Below are positions 22,901 through 24,031 of a stretch of 24,031 nucleotides of DNA, piece after piece. Each line of letters begins with the position of its first letter. Positions within the stretch are counted from its first letter, which is position 1. The translations under genes and the position numbers were made by a program. The stretch is from contig DGRP01000059.1 of the NCBI GenBank assembly GCA_002391065.1, positions 1 to 24,031 on the forward strand, given 5' to 3'. The notes beneath the pieces were generated by a model. The model did no database searches. It was not told the DNA's origin and saw only the letters and a list, made by a program, of their open reading frames with translations. Source of the DNA: Ruminococcus sp. UBA4385. Lineage in GTDB: Bacteria; Bacillota_A; Clostridia; Oscillospirales; Ruminococcaceae.

Positions 22901-23895
22901 AGGGCAGCAGTACAAAGCTTACTCTTATCGGAGAAAACATTCTCAATAAAGACGGTATCTATGTTCCCGAGGGCGCTTCCCTTCGCATTACGGGCGACGG
23001 AAACCTTCTCATTCTTAACAACCGCAACTACAGCATAGGTATCGGTACTAATATGAATGACCCTTACGGCAATATCACCTTCGATATGGGCGGAACGCTC
23101 AGAATGGTGTCCACAGGCGACAAGGTATGCGCTATAGGCGGCGGAAAGATTTCAAATTCGCACATCAGGTTTATCAAGGGCGTGTTTGACATCAAGTGCA
23201 GAGGTATGTGCTGTGTAGCTGTCGGAAGCGGAAGCGGCGCTGCCGATATAAGAGTTGACAAAGATGCCGATATAACTATTATGGCAAATGCCGCAAACTC
23301 GGTGGCTATGGGTGCTGTGATGGGTAAGGCGAATATACACATCTGCGGAAAGGTCAATGCAACCTCTGACGGTGAAAAAGTAGCTGCTATAGGAAACATC
23401 AGCGGCGACGATCTTCTTATCACACTTGAAAACGCAGATGTATCCACTACAGTACACTGCGATGACGGCGCATCGCTCGGCTCGGTTGAGGGCAGGGGCG
23501 AGATCAAGATCATCGACAGCAAGATCACAGCCTACGGCGAGGGCACAAACGTTACAGGTATCGGAAGTGTCGAAGGTAATGTTACAACTGCGGTGAACTC
23601 AGGCTTTGTCAGAGCAGAGCTTCTGGCTGCAAACTGTATGGTAACAGGCAGCGGGTTTGACAAGCTGGTCATCATGAGTGGGAACGTAAACGTGCTGAGT
23701 ACAGGTGCAAAGCAGGCTATAAACCGCTTCGGAGAGAAGGTATATCCGTTCTATCTTAACGGCGACAGCTTTGAAAAGCAGATCACTACAGAAAAGGGCT
23801 CTTACCTTTACAAGGCAGAGCGTGACAAGGAGCTTGACAGACTTTGCGTATATCTCCCCGAGAAATACAGAGCCCCGGGAATGCTTGATCAGTAA
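19966..23895 (+). CDS. LacI-type sensor, degenerate GGDEF, EAL phosphodiesterase with solenoid C-terminus
   Basis: A cytoplasmic 1309-residue protein. Residues 5-285 form a LacI/periplasmic-binding-type ligand domain (KIIGICLTKI, AIICANDSMAMASVEFL, VIVTGFDGISEA) with no helix-turn-helix. A linker with C285/C287 and an unassigned, possibly GAF-like domain run to about 460. The GGDEF domain (470-635) starts normally (DPMTGLPN), but its signature is TEDEF (549-553), so cyclase activity is unlikely. The EAL domain (656-875) keeps the catalytic set: E675 in EALMR, N731, E760, D790-D791 in VDDYGTG, K811, E847/E850 in AEGVET, Q867. It should cleave c-di-GMP. Residues about 1023-1225 hold 27-31-residue repeats starting with a small residue-hydrophobic-G (GIGTN, AIGGG, AVGSG, AMGAV, AIGNI, SLGSV, GIGSV), probably a beta-solenoid. 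The start is TTG at 19966 with GAGAGGG 7 bases upstream. Confidence 0.9.
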   Translation: MINGKKIIGICLTKINDNTHAEYVQAIMKAGEKLGFRVVLFNSLVDFFFDDTYDEGAKDVFEKIDFNIIDAVVIFDETIYNKELIHSVINRAHEAGAPVIIINGSYEGCYSLGRNYDEAYTQVIEHVITHHNVRDTIFIGGRIGDDITTRRLNCYKTALKNNGIQFIEEMVGYGDYWDGPTFTELERIFSFRSKPPQAIICANDSMAMASVEFLMKRGLKVPDDVIVTGFDGISEASHYNPKITTCREDISKMAEFCCALINEAFEKNEPREEFYPYEPVITESCGCENNDDMYTTDEIATLYRQIADMHTHEDFMHNQVNRLIELTDRKELFAALSTMSQYGSLIMLNHDFLEKSTDDLLTDIDDDEFLVLASTNGLGLPKYELHVEIIKEGEMFSKNERWLEEGGALVLMPIYVGSLVCGYYLVWTSNVTYDNDKIKRVSTTFNIIFNSILNHYQMMRMMHNLENAIYTDPMTGLPNLKGVTRWFEDYAALSENHKKYMTISVYAIFKYTYIYENYGMYETEEVIKVVSQALKKANSMNGALVAKITEDEFVVINVYEDIEKISTTINDATTDFYESMAEFNSNEKKEFYVEVNAGCTVVNPGWEASLESYIKLASSELFLNRLKQGMGNVKKRDFSARELYSTFNLLVEKNLFTYHYQPIVDARTGNIFAYEALMRTTGGINMSPLDILDVAQAYDRLYDIEKATMFNNMERLVANPAAFSGHKLFLNTIPGHFLTTDDYDYFMDKYHDYFGQLVLEITEQDTITDEELSLIKLMNDENGSVQIAVDDYGTGHSNIVNLLRYEPQVLKIDRFLISGINNDTNKQKAVKTTIEFARLNEIKVLAEGVETSEELQTVIEMGFDYIQGYYTSRPQPEPIPEIPEQIKNEIVSENLKLLKFDSDNLQVYTAKYDETIDIVDLTMKRYKFINIIGGNVKIVGESENTIDMIIKIADGVNANITLENVNIKGAVESTIQLGKGSSTKLTLIGENILNKDGIYVPEGASLRITGDGNLLILNNRNYSIGIGTNMNDPYGNITFDMGGTLRMVSTGDKVCAIGGGKISNSHIRFIKGVFDIKCRGMCCVAVGSGSGAADIRVDKDADITIMANAANSVAMGAVMGKANIHICGKVNATSDGEKVAAIGNISGDDLLITLENADVSTTVHCDDGASLGSVEGRGEIKIIDSKITAYGEGTNVTGIGSVEGNVTTAVNSGFVRAELLAANCMVTGSGFDKLVIMSGNVNVLSTGAKQAINRFGEKVYPFYLNGDSFEKQITTEKGSYLYKAERDKELDRLCVYLPEKYRAPGMLDQ

Positions 23896-23927
23896 ACAAA
23901 CGCAGTGAGGCAGCTCACTGCGTTTGT
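23896..23927 (+). terminator. Terminator hairpin after the EAL gene
   Basis: A perfect 14-bp stem (23896-23909 with 23914-23927) and 4-base loop directly follows the stop codon. The U-tract is poor (GTT then GACA), so termination may be incomplete. Confidence 0.75.
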
Positions 23928-23928
23928 G

Positions 23929-23958
23929 TTGACACAGCCTGCCCGACTGTGATATAAT
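23929..23958 (+). promoter_or_regulatory. Consensus promoter reading into the right-hand repeat
   Basis: TTGACA (23929-23934), an 18-base spacer and TATAAT (23953-23958), with TG one base before the -10. The last two bases of the -10 are the first two of the repeat copy. Transcription would start near 23965, within the repeat, and run out of the window. Confidence 0.75.
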
Positions 23959-24031
23959 TAAGGCAACACCGCACGACCCGCGGCTAACGCCTCTGCACAT
24001 CATCTGCTTGCCAGCTTTCCGTCATATTACC
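23957..24031 (+). repeat. 75-bp repeat, right copy, inverted relative to left end
   Basis: Exact reverse complement of 65-139, pointing outward at the right edge of the window. It probably continues beyond base 24031, as the left copy's extension 1-64 suggests. It lies just downstream of the EAL-gene terminator and, unlike the left copy, has a promoter at its inner end. Confidence 0.85.

Noticed and set aside
65..24031. Composite transposon bounded by the inverted repeats
   Set aside because: No transposase or recombinase is visible, and the cargo is mostly housekeeping genes. The repeats are better treated as dispersed elements.

Overview
The window looks like chromosomal DNA from an anaerobic, spore-lineage Firmicute, most likely Oscillospiraceae (Ruminococcus-like). 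The grounds are Shine-Dalgarno sites and near-consensus promoters throughout, spoVAD-spoVAE, the oxygen-sensitive thiazole route through ThiH, QueH, and surface proteins with NPxTG-type sorting tails. The genus is an inference; no rRNA or other marker is present.

Layout. (1) A 75-bp repeat at the left edge (65-139) is repeated exactly and inverted at the right edge (23957-24031), both copies pointing outward. (2) A minus-strand operon (196-2403) encodes an RlmA-type rRNA methyltransferase, a GH113 glycosidase and a PaaI-type thioesterase. (3) The plus-strand pair spoVAD-spoVAE (2554-3916) lies behind a candidate SigG/SigF promoter. It meets the thi operon at a shared bidirectional terminator. 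(4) The thiamine operon on the minus strand (10472 down to 3983) runs consensus promoter, TPP riboswitch, terminator, thiS, thiF, thiG, thiH, a tenI-thiE fusion, thiD, thiC. It makes both halves of thiamine and joins them. Its promoter lies inside the last codons of the upstream membrane-protein gene. (5) A DUF975-CmpB-type fusion membrane protein follows (10434-12380). (6) Next come two paralogous secreted proteins (12522-15170) with the same signal peptide and wall-sorting tail. (7) A compact locus not covered by any long ORF (15439-15749) looks like a type I toxin-antitoxin module. It has a 28-residue membrane peptide with a very strong but hairpinned ribosome site, and a convergent antisense RNA with its own consensus promoter and terminator. 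(8) queH and a membrane-anchored LTD/CHB_HEX/CotH protein follow (15746-18519). (9) Divergent from these is a two-gene phage-tail-like cassette (18699-19756) whose promoter carries a LexA-type palindrome. (10) A 1309-residue c-di-GMP phosphodiesterase candidate (19966-23895) joins a LacI-type ligand domain, a degenerate GGDEF domain, an intact EAL domain and a C-terminal solenoid-like repeat domain. A consensus promoter then reads into the right-hand repeat.

The most promising undescribed items are the toxin-antitoxin locus, the EAL-solenoid protein, the LexA-linked phage-like pair and the outward-facing repeats. The only gene-poor stretch above 300 bases is 15171-15556. It holds the surface-protein leader and promoter, a 9-bp inverted repeat, and the antisense RNA gene; nothing else is recognisable there.
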